Assembly (NCBI GenBank): GCA_964354375.1
Contig: CAYGZQ010000048.1
Coordinates: 1 to 33,917, forward strand
Direction: 5' to 3'
From: CAYGZQ01 sp964354375 [NCBI: uncultured Planctomycetota bacterium]
Lineage (GTDB): Bacteria > JAJVIF01 > JAPKYR01
Length of the DNA: 33,917 bases
A program made the translations under genes and the position numbers. Positions 6,596-14,820 of this stretch are shown piece by piece. How positions within the stretch are numbered: position 1 is the first letter of the stretch; every line of letters starts with the position of its first letter. The notes beneath the pieces were generated by a model. It saw only the letters and a program-made list of their open reading frames with translations, was not told the DNA's origin and searched no databases.

Positions 6596-8920
6596 ATGCA
6601 GGCAAACTCCCTGATAACATGGCTTCAGTCAGGGGCCAGTCCCGAGGACTTCCCCAATGTGCCGTTGGATCCTGATGCGTTGGGGCGCTTCGTTGCGGAG
6701 CTCAGCCGGGGGCTTGAAGGGCTCTCTGTCAGCAAGCTCGAGAACGTGGCGGGAAAGCTCTCCGGACTCCTGGGGAACCGTGTGCCGGTCGATATGATCG
6801 TGAAAGCGCTCGACTCCCCGTCGAGGTCGGATCTTCCCCCCCTTAATCGATTGCTTCTTGGGGAGATCGCGATAGACTTCCTCAATATTGCTGAGCGATG
6901 GGAGGAGTGTGTCCCGAGGTTGGACGAGCTTGTGCAGGTCGCGAGAGGGGTCGGTGCGACCGAGGAACTGGCTATCGTTCTTAACTACAGAGGGGTCTGT
7001 CTTTATCGGCTGGCGAGGTATGCGCTTGCGAAGGCCGATCTCGAGGAGAGCCTTCGTCTTGCCGAGCGAGTCGACAATGATCGGAGAAGGGCGCGTGCCC
7101 GCATCAACCTGGGGCTTGTTCTGAAGGAGATGGGCCTTCTGGAGGATGCGGCCGGACAGTACAGGGAAGCTCTCAGGCTGGCTAGGACTATTGGGGACAA
7201 CCGCTCGCTTCTTTCGTGCTATCTGAATGTGGGCAACATCTACAAGGACCTCGAGCGGTGGAACGAGGGGATGAACGCGCTTCAGAAGGGGATCGACCTG
7301 GCGGCGAAGCTGGGAGAATCTCGCGAGGAGGTCAGGGGCAGGCTGAACTTGGGGACTCTGATTCTCATGAAGGGTGATGATCCGGGCCGTGCGGCCGGGA
7401 TTTTCAGGAAAGTCATCAGCGATGCCGCCGAGATCGGCGCCGAGCAGGTTGGTTCAATAGCCCGATCGAACCTGGCGCTTGCGCTTCTGAAGCTTGGGAA
7501 GTTGGAGGAATCGATGAGGGAATCTTCCTTGAGCCTCGAAGAGGCGCTGAAAGGGAATGATTCCGAAGGAGTCTGGCGGGCGAAAGCGAACCTGGCGAGA
7601 GCGCACAGGGATTTGGGCGAGTTCGACAAGGCAGACGGGTACTTCAGAGACGCTCTTCTCGATTTCGACGCGATCCGACGGAGCCTCCTGTCCGACAGAG
7701 ATCGCAGCGAGTTCCAGAGGAACTTAAGAGACCTTGAGGGCGAGTTCGTGGAATTCGGTCTGGAAAGCCGGGGTGGGGAAATCGCGTTCGGGCGTCTCGC
7801 TCGAAGCAAGAGCCGAGCGCTTGTGCAGGCCATGGGAAACGAGGCCCTGTCGTGCTCACGCCAGGGACTCGATGAAAGAGAGCTTCTTGACCGCATCCAA
7901 CGGACCCTTGCCGATATGCCGGGTACGCTGGTGCTCGATTATTTCCTGCACAAGGGTCATCTCAGGATTTTCGCTTGCGATGCGAGTTCGGTCACGGTGC
8001 ACGAGTCGCCGGGATCGGAAAAGGACATCAAGGAGTCGGTGGCCGAGTTTGCGAAAGAAGTTAATCTTTTCATAGCGAGCCAGAAGTACAGGGAAGCGCA
8101 GTGGGGAGTCGAGACGGGACCGCCCAAGCCGCTTGTCGAACTGGGGAGAATCCTGCTCGAGCCGGTCGGAGAACGCATCGGAAGTGCTGATCATCTCATA
8201 ATCGTCCCTCAGGGGGTTCTGCACCAGGTCCCGTTCCTGGCGCTTCCAGATGAACAAGGGCGCTATCTTGTCGAGACCCACGCGCTGTCTCTTTTGCCCG
8301 CGAGCGATTTTGTGACGGGTGTGCTCCCGTCGGCCGGACCCGGCGTGCCTCGTGCACTTATCGTAAAAGGGAGCCGCGAGGGTCTTAAAGGGGCGAACCG
8401 GGAGATCGAAGCGCTGAAGGAAGTGTTCGGGGAATCCTGCGGCATATTGGACGCCGCAACGGAGGCCGCTGAGTTCGGCAGGATTCTGGCGGGGGCGGAT
8501 ATTGTCCATTTTGCAGGTCACGCTGAGTTTGACCGGAGCGATCCATACTCGAGCGCTCTATTGCTGGAGGGCGGCGGACGTCTGAGCGCGTCCGACCTGA
8601 TGAGCGGCGGGATGGACCTCAGCGGGGTCAGACTTGTGGCCCTGTCGGCCTGCGAAACGGGCCTGGGCGAGGTCGTGCCGGGCGACGAAGTGATAAGTGT
8701 TGCGCGTGCGTTTCTGGCCGCAGGGGCATCAGCTATCCTCATGAGCTTGTGGAAGGTGTCCGATGAGGCCACGGCCGCTCTTATGCCGGAATTCTACCGG
8801 GGGTACCTTGGGGGTGCGAGTCCGTCGGTTGCCCTGAGGGCGGCGATCCTGTCGATGCTTTCGAGGTCGCGGGTCCACCCGTATTTCTTTGCCCCCTTCA
8901 ATGTTCAGGGAGTGAGGTGA
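6596..8920 (+). CDS. TPR-CHAT protein, predicted caspase-like cysteine protease
   Basis: The 774-residue protein has an N-terminal helical region, five or six TPRs at about residues 120-370, and a C-terminal CHAT domain from about 480 to the end. The CHAT catalytic dyad is visible: H642 in VHFAGHAEFD and C686 in LSACETGLGE. It is followed by the conserved AFLAAGASAILMSLWKVSDEATAALM segment. CHAT domains belong to the caspase/separase fold. Known TPR-CHAT proteins include the type III-E CRISPR-associated protease, but no CRISPR genes are present here. There is no signal peptide or membrane segment, so it should be cytoplasmic. It sits directly after the XRE-type regulator but has its own promoter. 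The substrate is unknown; neighbouring regulators are obvious candidates. Confidence 0.88.
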   Translation: MQANSLITWLQSGASPEDFPNVPLDPDALGRFVAELSRGLEGLSVSKLENVAGKLSGLLGNRVPVDMIVKALDSPSRSDLPPLNRLLLGEIAIDFLNIAERWEECVPRLDELVQVARGVGATEELAIVLNYRGVCLYRLARYALAKADLEESLRLAERVDNDRRRARARINLGLVLKEMGLLEDAAGQYREALRLARTIGDNRSLLSCYLNVGNIYKDLERWNEGMNALQKGIDLAAKLGESREEVRGRLNLGTLILMKGDDPGRAAGIFRKVISDAAEIGAEQVGSIARSNLALALLKLGKLEESMRESSLSLEEALKGNDSEGVWRAKANLARAHRDLGEFDKADGYFRDALLDFDAIRRSLLSDRDRSEFQRNLRDLEGEFVEFGLESRGGEIAFGRLARSKSRALVQAMGNEALSCSRQGLDERELLDRIQRTLADMPGTLVLDYFLHKGHLRIFACDASSVTVHESPGSEKDIKESVAEFAKEVNLFIASQKYREAQWGVETGPPKPLVELGRILLEPVGERIGSADHLIIVPQGVLHQVPFLALPDEQGRYLVETHALSLLPASDFVTGVLPSAGPGVPRALIVKGSREGLKGANREIEALKEVFGESCGILDAATEAAEFGRILAGADIVHFAGHAEFDRSDPYSSALLLEGGGRLSASDLMSGGMDLSGVRLVALSACETGLGEVVPGDEVISVARAFLAAGASAILMSLWKVSDEATAALMPEFYRGYLGGASPSVALRAAILSMLSRSRVHPYFFAPFNVQGVR

Positions 8921-8976
8921 GGGTGGATGAGCAGCAGGTCAGCAGGATTTTTTTACCAGTTTTCGCCCCTTAGGTC

Positions 8977-9026
8977 TTGAAAAATGAGCCGAAATGTTAC
9001 AAAATATATCTAAAGGCTACAAAAGG
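8977..9026 (+). promoter_or_regulatory. Promoter and candidate operators of the lipoprotein gene
   Basis: TGTTACAAAA (8995-9004) and GGCTACAAAA (9015-9024) are aligned copies spaced exactly 20 bp, two helical turns. The 12-mer GGCTACAAAAGG at 9015-9026 also occurs at 5739-5750. A TTGAAA (8977-8982) with CAAAAT 17 bp downstream could form the core promoter, placing one copy over the -10 box. Confidence 0.5.
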
Positions 9027-9078
9027 AATCGGCCTTAATGGTGGGTGGATTGACTGACTGCATTCTCAGGATCGAGCG

Positions 9079-10047
9079 ATGACTGGAAAAGCACCTACAT
9101 TCTGGGGGAAATGGAGCCTGATGAGTCGGGCGATGACCTTGCTGATCGTTCTGTGCATTGTTCTGGTGGGTTTCACCGGATGCCGGAACGCGCGGGACAG
9201 CGGGTCGACGGTGACAGGTCGAGCTCTGCGATTCCCGCTGGGCACCGGCATTCCCTTCATCCGGGTACTGGTCAACGGCGAGAACGCCTTGAGGCTTCAA
9301 GTAACGGAATCGAGCGGGACATTCGTTATGTACCATGTGCCGGTCGGGGTCTACACGGTTACGTTCGCCAGGTTCGGCGTGAAGCTGTGGTCGACAGAGC
9401 TGGCGATTACGGAATCGGACTGCACGTTCGATTCAGCTCGTGCGATATTTGTGGAACTGCCCCAGCTTGACGCGGGGGTCAACGATCTGTCGGGCACGGT
9501 CGAGGATCAACAGAACATCATCGCCGATGCCGAGGTGTGGGCGATTTATGCGGACGGAGGCGTGGCGTACGCGACTTCCAACGAGAGCGGCGAATACCGT
9601 TTCGAGAACCTGCCGGACGGGAGCACGACTATCGTCGCGACTGCACCCAACCACCAGATGAGGGTTGTGAAGGACGTCACCATCGGTTTCGAGGGAGTCA
9701 CCAAGCTCGACATCGACATGGACGTTATCCCGGACTTCGAGTGGGGCAGTATGATCGGCTTCGTGAAGAACGCGGACGGGGATGTGCTCAAGGACAGCTA
9801 TGTGGGGATCTTCCCGGAATCCACGGTGCCGTCGCTTTACATGGTTGCGCAAGAGGAGACGCTGTCGGGGCAGGGCTACCTGGTCAACCATATTCCTCCG
9901 GGAACCTACACGGTCATCTGCACTCATTCGGGGTACGCGTTGAAGACTGCGCTTGTGGTTGTGCAGGCCAACCAGACGACCGGTGTCAATTTCGTTCTGG
10001 ATTCGGACGACTACCGTTGGCGGTCGTCGGAGCACAGCGGACCCTGA
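9079..10047 (+). CDS. Lipoprotein with three carboxypeptidase-regulatory-like domains
   Basis: The N-terminus is a lipoprotein signal peptide ending in VGFTGC, with C35 as the lipidated residue. If translation starts at the alternative ATG 9121 the signal is 21 residues long, which is equally plausible. The mature protein has three repeated beta-sandwich units (approximately residues 40-140, 143-225 and 230-315), each with the G-x-V-x3...DG...SGEYRFENLPDGSTT-like signature of carboxypeptidase regulatory-like domains. It should be anchored on the outer face of the membrane. The same domain type is fused to the nearby XRE-like regulator, and both upstream regions share the TTACAAAA element. No enzymatic motif is present, so it is probably a binding or structural protein. 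Confidence 0.78.
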   Translation: MTGKAPTFWGKWSLMSRAMTLLIVLCIVLVGFTGCRNARDSGSTVTGRALRFPLGTGIPFIRVLVNGENALRLQVTESSGTFVMYHVPVGVYTVTFARFGVKLWSTELAITESDCTFDSARAIFVELPQLDAGVNDLSGTVEDQQNIIADAEVWAIYADGGVAYATSNESGEYRFENLPDGSTTIVATAPNHQMRVVKDVTIGFEGVTKLDIDMDVIPDFEWGSMIGFVKNADGDVLKDSYVGIFPESTVPSLYMVAQEETLSGQGYLVNHIPPGTYTVICTHSGYALKTALVVVQANQTTGVNFVLDSDDYRWRSSEHSGP

Positions 10048-10081
10048 CTCAAGCAGCCGGCCAGGTTGTGAAGCAATGCAG

Positions 10082-10100
10082 ACCCGTCCTCAGGACGGGT
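10082..10100 (+). terminator. Hairpin after the lipoprotein gene, probable terminator
   Basis: ACCCGTCC and GGACGGGT form a perfect 8-bp stem with a TCA loop, followed by TCTTG. The U-tract is poor. The three-base loop resembles the hairpins at 411-512. Confidence 0.5.
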
Positions 10101-10236
10101 TCTTGCGTTGGAGGGCTTTTCCGATCGCGCGACAGGGGGTTCGGGGAGCCAAAAGAGCGATAGGATCCAACTAAACCCGATAAATCAAGATCGGGGGGAT
10201 GCGGGGATGATATTCGTAGGAGGACATCGGCAAGTG

Positions 10237-10590
10237 ATGCAACAACTGAACATGAATTTCACGATTCAGACCGTCGCCCCGGTGGACGATCAGAAGGCGA
10301 TGTGCCTGAAGCTGAACGGGCATCTTGCGGGCGACGGAGTTTTCATGCTGAAACGCGCCGTGGAGCCGTTGTTTGTCTCTCCGCTGCCTCCGAAACTGAA
10401 GCTCATGATGGACGGGGTGACGTACATGGACTCGGGAGGAGTCGGGATTATCATCTCCATCATTCAGCGCATGCAGGAGCATGGCGGGAAGCTCGAAATC
10501 CACGGTCTGAGCGATGTGGGACGCGAGCTGTTCCAGATTCTCAAGCTCGCCAGTCTGAACGAGATCGTCTCGATTCACAGCCGAGACTAG
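10237..10590 (+). CDS. STAS-domain protein lacking the usual phospho-serine
   Basis: The protein of about 117 residues is a single STAS domain, the fold of SpoIIAA-type anti-anti-sigma factors. The region that normally reads D-S-S-G is D65-S66-G67-G68, so the second serine, the phosphorylation site in SpoIIAA, is a glycine. It may be a locked, non-phosphorylatable partner. The frame is open from 10108. I place the start near ATG 10237 (or GTG 10234) because AGGAGG lies at 10218-10223; ATG 10207 is also possible. It is followed by a second STAS gene 24 nt downstream. No serine kinase or sigma factor gene is in the window. Confidence 0.78.
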   Translation: MQQLNMNFTIQTVAPVDDQKAMCLKLNGHLAGDGVFMLKRAVEPLFVSPLPPKLKLMMDGVTYMDSGGVGIIISIIQRMQEHGGKLEIHGLSDVGRELFQILKLASLNEIVSIHSRD

Positions 10591-10614
10591 GTTCCAGCGA
10601 AGCGGGAGTTCATC

Positions 10615-10923
10615 ATGGACCCCAACAACAAGCTCACGATAAACCATGTCAAGGATGAGGAGGACAACCTCATCCTGTTCATCGCGGGAGACCTCGACGT
10701 GCAGACGGCGCCGCAGCTGAGGCGATTCATCGACACGGTGATACGCGAAGGGGCTGTGAACGTGAGGCTGGACCTCAGTCAGCTTTCGTACCTCGACAGC
10801 TCCGGCTACGGCGTTCTGATCGATGCAGCGCGTCGCGCGGGACATGCTAGATGTCAGCTGGACGTGACCAGCATGCCACCCTGGATGACCGATTTCTTCG
10901 ATATGAGCGCCCTCGAAGCCTGA
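10615..10923 (+). CDS. STAS-domain anti-anti-sigma factor-like protein
   Basis: The 102-residue protein is a canonical STAS domain. It has the N-terminal strand pair around residues 18-27, GDLDVQTAPQLRRFI, and LSQLSYLDSSGYGVLI, with the conserved D61-S62-S63-G motif. S63 corresponds to the serine phosphorylated in SpoIIAA. Such proteins bind an anti-sigma kinase when unphosphorylated and so release a sigma factor. The pairing with an upstream STAS protein that lacks the serine suggests that the two share a partner. A Shine-Dalgarno sequence (GGGAG) precedes the ATG. Confidence 0.88.
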   Translation: MDPNNKLTINHVKDEEDNLILFIAGDLDVQTAPQLRRFIDTVIREGAVNVRLDLSQLSYLDSSGYGVLIDAARRAGHARCQLDVTSMPPWMTDFFDMSALEA

Positions 10924-10942
10924 ATAGGCTGCTGATAGAGAA

Positions 10943-10990
10943 GAAAAACCACCAAGGCACGAAGGGCACCAAGAAGAAGAAGAGAAGAGG
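10943..10990. repeat. CACCAAGGCACGAAGG-type low-complexity intergenic repeat
   Basis: Imperfect 8-11-base units of the form ACCAAGGCACGAAGGGC are followed by a run of AAG/AGA. Similar CACCAAGGCAC repeats, which translate to TKGTK/NHQGTK peptides in spurious frames, are scattered in intergenic DNA of many phyla. This is from memory and not checked. Confidence 0.6.
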
Positions 10991-11042
10991 TAAGTCGGAG
11001 ATGTCGCGTCCGTCGGGGCACGACTTTCGGCATCGATGCGGC

Positions 11043-11048
11043 TATAAT
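11043..11048 (+). promoter_or_regulatory. TATAAT box 9 nt before the next start codon
   Basis: A perfect TATAAT lies 9 nt upstream of ATG 11058 with no Shine-Dalgarno sequence between them. The -35 region is weak. Transcription would begin 2-3 nt before the ATG. Confidence 0.45.
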
Positions 11049-11057
11049 TGCCGAATC

Positions 11058-12392
11058 ATGATGAGAATCAATCTGCGCTTCCTTCCGACCGCGCTTGTGG
11101 TTCTGGCCTGCGTGAGTCTTGCGGCCAGCCTGGTTCGGGCCCAGGAGACAACCGCGTCGGCAGGGGGGAATGAAGCTTTGGGTGCGGCCGGCGGCGAATC
11201 TGCCGAGTCCACCGTTTCCGAGGAGATAAGTCAGGGGGTTGTGCGGGGAGCGTACTGGTGGTCGGACCTGGACCCCGCTGCGATTGCCGGGTTTGTGGAT
11301 TTCGGGGTCGACACGGTCGCATTCCGTTTCGGACAGGTGCGCATGGAGAGGACAGCCGGAATAGTCTGGAAATCAGGCGGCGATTTCGCGAAGCTGAAGG
11401 ACCTTCCGTCGGGAGCCGACTATCGTCCGGTGATCGAGACTGACGCATCGGCTTGGTCCGGGTCGCGGGGAGCATTGGCGGACTGGATAGTAGGTGAGCT
11501 GATACCCGGCTTCGATTCCTCGGGAATCGAGGTCAATACGCTGGAAATCAGGCTTCCGGATCGGGATGCGCCGGATGTCCGAACGCTTGCGGATTTCCTG
11601 GTGCGATTGAAAGCCGGTCGGCAGGCTCAGGCGGGAGAGGGGCGCCAGGTGCTGATTGGCGTGAGTCCGTCCTTCTTCGCGAACATGTCGTCCGCGCAGA
11701 TAGAGGAAATCAAGCCGGTTCTGGACGGTATCGTGGTGTATTTCATGGACTACGACTACACCAGCGCATCGCCGCGCATCACCGACAGAGCCTGGATAGA
11801 CTCCAACATTGCCGGACTTCAGGAAATGGGGATTCCCTTCACCGCGGTACTGCCCATCTACAACAGGGCGCTTGTATACCGGGGAGGGGAATCCGAAGTA
11901 TCCGCGATTCTTCCCGCGATAGATCTCGAGGCGCTCGGCAAGGCAAGCGACGTGAAGCAGATGGGTACTGCGGGAAGCGAGTTCAGAATCGTCAGGGAGA
12001 TCGATATCCCCGGAGCGGCGATCTCGGTCGGCGACAGGGTCCGCGTGCTGGAGAGTCTGAAGGAAGTGGACCTGAAGGATCTGACCGGGGCTCTTCCCGA
12101 GATGGCTCCGCTGTGTCAGGAAATCGATTTATTCAGGTTTCCGCTGGTGCCGGGATTCGACCCCGAGGCAAGCCGAGCGATCGGCGCCGCCGGCTGGATC
12201 GCCTCGGTATCGGACTCTGAGGGCGGCGTGCCGGAAGCAGAGAAGAAACAGCTGGATCAGCAGCATAACCAGTTTCAGCAGATCATCATGATCGTCACGC
12301 TCGCGATGATGATGTTCGTGCTGATGCGGATGTTCTCGAAGGGAGCGGGAAAGCCCGCAGAGGGCGCGGGAGGCAAAGGCGGCGGGAAGTAG
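11058..12392 (+). CDS. Exported TIM-barrel-like protein with C-terminal anchor, function unknown
   Basis: The 444-residue protein starts with a signal peptide (MMRINLRFLPTALVVLACVS..., likely cleavage near VRAQ). An acidic Ser/Glu stretch follows. The core alternates strands and helices (FVDFGVDTVAFRF, EVNTLEIRLPD, VLIGVSPSF, LDGIVVYFMDYDY, IPFTAVLPIY), resembling a glycoside-hydrolase-like TIM barrel of DUF3142 type; this is a fold guess. A hydrophobic segment near residues 408-427 and a Gly/Lys-rich tail end the protein, suggesting membrane anchoring with the tail inside. The longer open frame from 10851 is rejected because it runs through the STAS gene and the repeat. Confidence 0.6.
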   Translation: MMRINLRFLPTALVVLACVSLAASLVRAQETTASAGGNEALGAAGGESAESTVSEEISQGVVRGAYWWSDLDPAAIAGFVDFGVDTVAFRFGQVRMERTAGIVWKSGGDFAKLKDLPSGADYRPVIETDASAWSGSRGALADWIVGELIPGFDSSGIEVNTLEIRLPDRDAPDVRTLADFLVRLKAGRQAQAGEGRQVLIGVSPSFFANMSSAQIEEIKPVLDGIVVYFMDYDYTSASPRITDRAWIDSNIAGLQEMGIPFTAVLPIYNRALVYRGGESEVSAILPAIDLEALGKASDVKQMGTAGSEFRIVREIDIPGAAISVGDRVRVLESLKEVDLKDLTGALPEMAPLCQEIDLFRFPLVPGFDPEASRAIGAAGWIASVSDSEGGVPEAEKKQLDQQHNQFQQIIMIVTLAMMMFVLMRMFSKGAGKPAEGAGGKGGGK

Positions 12393-12489
12393 GGCGGAGG
12401 AAAGCGGCACGTCTCCGGGCGGCGATTCACAAGAGACAGATCCAGTCAATGCAAGAGGCGGGTCCTGTGCAGACGAAGTTCTCGGCAGG

Positions 12490-14103
12490 TCAAGTGAGTT
12501 GCTCAGGCGTCACCTCAAACAGGACGTCTGTCCCCACTCCTGTACTCACAGGCGAGGTAGCCAGCTGGGGGTCGTTTGGGAGGCGGCTGTTCCGCCCGGC
12601 CACGTAAACGTGGATCCCCTTCGACAGGGCCTCGAGCATAAGTTCTCTGTCCCAGGAACCGGCAATATTGATGGTGGAGAGCACTCGGTTCCTTGTTGAG
12701 AGGTACGGGAATCTGTCAACGGCGGAGTTCGGGTCGGTAATGATGCAGAACAGCAGTTGAAGGGCAAGGTCTGCGTCCTGATCCGCCACGATGACACAGG
12801 GTTGTTCGACGGCTCCAAAAATGCGCGCAGCAGCAGCGTGGTCGGGATTCGGACCTGACCAGTCAAGGGTTCGCATGTTGAGTGCGACGTTCCTGGTGAC
12901 GCCCGCTGCGAGGAGCACAGCGATAAGAGCGAAGCCCATGCGGATGGCCATTGACCTCCGGGGCCCTCGTGCATTGCACTTCGGACGCAGCCAGAGTCGC
13001 ATCTTCTCCACGATCCAGATGCAGAGGGCGACGGCAAGAAGGACCGCAAAAGGATAGATTGGAGCCAGCCTCGATTCGATCTCCGCCGTGTGGTAGTAAT
13101 AGACATAGGCGAGAATTCCGGCGGGAGCCAGGAAGAGCGTCACGGCGAAGGCGCGGTTTCTCTCGATGGATGCCCAGATTCCAATCCAGGCTGCATACCA
13201 GCCGGGCTTTGTGAGGGAGTCGATGCCCATGCCCACGAACGTGCTCCACATGCGCGAAATGTGGTCGGGTTTCGCTCCGACGAGTATGCGGAAGTCCTTA
13301 GCTGTAACGAAATCGATGAACTTCCGGAAATCGCCGTCCAGCAGATATTCGTTGTAGACCGGCTGCGCGAAGCTTCGCCAGTATATATAGCTGTAAAAGC
13401 CCAGGGCGGCCGCGACCGCGCTGCCCAGGTTCAGAAGCGTGGATGTCTTCACCAGGACGCGTGGGTTGCGCGCGAAAACGAAAGCGAGAAACCCGGGCAG
13501 GACCACTATTCCGCTCGGGTGGTTGGCAAGCCCCAGCATGAACGTCCAGATCGCGGCGTGTATCCATCGATCGTCACTCGTCAGTCCCCACTTGAAAAGG
13601 GTCCACAGTGTCGCGAACAGGAGGAGCATTCCCAGCCCGTAACAGTCCGTGATGATACCCTGCATCCACACGGGGTAGCTCGACGCGACGAGCAATGCAG
13701 TGCAGAACGCGAGAACGTGACCGAAGTTCAGCAAACGAGCGATTCTGTAGATCAGGTGCGAGACGACCGCAACAGAGAACGCGCTGATCATCGCCACGCG
13801 GAAGGTCAGCGAGCCCGTCGGGATCATGCTCACCAGACCGCTCAAGACTATATATAGAGGAAAGCCCGGTGGGTGAGGGATTCCCCAGACCTTGCCGACC
13901 ATGGCCATTTCTATATAGTCGGTGAAATGACCCGGCTCCCTCATACAGGTCAACAGGTAAGCGACCAACGGCAAGACGAAGGCGGCAAGGCCCGCCAAGG
14001 CGCCAAGCCAGGTCACCGGAGATTCGTCGAGCCACGCAAAGGCTTGCAGAAGACGAGGCGCGGATTGTCGGCCTTTCACTGCACTTAAAGCGGTTCCTTC
14101 CAT
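12490..14103 (-). CDS. DUF2723 family multi-pass glycosyltransferase-like membrane protein
   Basis: The protein of about 537 residues has some ten to twelve hydrophobic segments. Near the N-terminus it has the family hallmark HPPGFPLY (about residues 77-84) after an acidic D-x2-E in the first external loop, as in DUF2723 and related GT-C (protein O-mannosyltransferase-like) enzymes. These transfer sugars from lipid-linked donors outside the cytoplasmic membrane. A soluble C-terminal part of about 120 residues follows the last membrane segment. The open frame extends to a TTG at 14145, but an ATG at 14103 with GAGGG upstream seems better. The acceptor is unknown; the two pseudopilins in this window are possible but unproven targets. 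Confidence 0.78.
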   Translation of the reverse strand: MEGTALSAVKGRQSAPRLLQAFAWLDESPVTWLGALAGLAAFVLPLVAYLLTCMREPGHFTDYIEMAMVGKVWGIPHPPGFPLYIVLSGLVSMIPTGSLTFRVAMISAFSVAVVSHLIYRIARLLNFGHVLAFCTALLVASSYPVWMQGIITDCYGLGMLLLFATLWTLFKWGLTSDDRWIHAAIWTFMLGLANHPSGIVVLPGFLAFVFARNPRVLVKTSTLLNLGSAVAAALGFYSYIYWRSFAQPVYNEYLLDGDFRKFIDFVTAKDFRILVGAKPDHISRMWSTFVGMGIDSLTKPGWYAAWIGIWASIERNRAFAVTLFLAPAGILAYVYYYHTAEIESRLAPIYPFAVLLAVALCIWIVEKMRLWLRPKCNARGPRRSMAIRMGFALIAVLLAAGVTRNVALNMRTLDWSGPNPDHAAAARIFGAVEQPCVIVADQDADLALQLLFCIITDPNSAVDRFPYLSTRNRVLSTINIAGSWDRELMLEALSKGIHVYVAGRNSRLPNDPQLATSPVSTGVGTDVLFEVTPEQLT

Positions 14104-14241
14104 TTTCTCAACCCTCACACTACGACTCAGCGCCCAGGTCCCCAATGCTCCTCGCTTAAAGACTCAAGAGAGTCCGCCAATGTTCACTCTGCTGAAAGCG
14201 CTTCAGCAGAATTCTCATACGGAAACCTGAAAGAGTAATAC

Positions 14242-14733
14242 TCACGTGCACTTCGCCTTGCCGATCTTTCGCTTTCGGACCAGAATCCACAATGCCAATG
14301 CGACTAAGACGGCCTGTGTCCCGAATCCGATGGGCCACAGTCCAGGACCGACAGGATGCCCGAACCAGGTGTGAAACTCGGCCACCTGCGAAAAGATCGG
14401 CCATGCTTTGAAGAGAGCGTTCCATAGGGGAATGTTGTAGATGAGGTCAGGAAGCACGCCGAAGAGTCCGGCCAGGAGCAGCAGTTTGCGATTCGGCTGC
14501 TTTGAGACAGCCCAGATCAAGAGAGCTGTGCCGAGCAGCGCGTCGATTAACGACGAGACTACCTCCATGCGGGTAGGACCGCTGCCGTGGACACCAAAGA
14601 GCCCATGGCTGTCAAGGTGCGGAATGAAATCGAGCACGAAGTGACTCGCCAACGCAGCCGGCAGAGCCACCCAGGGTCGCCGAAGCTCCTTTGCGATCGC
14701 TGCTCCAACCAGGAGATGAGGTGTTGCCAGCAT
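14242..14733 (-). CDS. Small multi-pass membrane protein, YdjM/DUF457-like
   Basis: The 163-residue protein has four hydrophobic segments. It has a conserved-looking polar motif HFVLDFIPHLDSHG at residues 31-44, and a further D-x2-Y-N after GLFGVLPD. A His/Asp pattern of this kind resembles the predicted metal-dependent membrane hydrolases of the YdjM/DUF457 group, but the match is by eye only. A TAGGGA ribosome site precedes the ATG by about 7 nt. It is transcribed in the same direction as the CapA-like gene, 87 nt downstream of it. Confidence 0.55.
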   Translation of the reverse strand: MLATPHLLVGAAIAKELRRPWVALPAALASHFVLDFIPHLDSHGLFGVHGSGPTRMEVVSSLIDALLGTALLIWAVSKQPNRKLLLLAGLFGVLPDLIYNIPLWNALFKAWPIFSQVAEFHTWFGHPVGPGLWPIGFGTQAVLVALALWILVRKRKIGKAKCT

Positions 14734-14820
14734 GCCGATTCCCTACCCGGATGAACTGCAATTATGTGGCTTACGTTCTCGGACCGCAAGCGTGGCACCG
14801 ACAAGTGAGGCGATGTCTGC

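Noticed and set aside
6596-8920. CRISPR-linked (type III-E) interpretation of the TPR-CHAT gene
   Set aside because: No repeats, gRAMP or Cas genes in the window; TPR-CHAT proteins are widespread outside CRISPR loci.
10851-11057. Extension of the TIM-barrel-like gene to 10851
   Set aside because: It runs through the end of the STAS gene and an intergenic repeat; the signal peptide starts at 11058.
13090-13857. Plus-strand open frame of 255 codons
   Set aside because: Antisense to the DUF2723 membrane protein; its composition is very charged and low-complexity, typical of a shadow of a hydrophobic gene.
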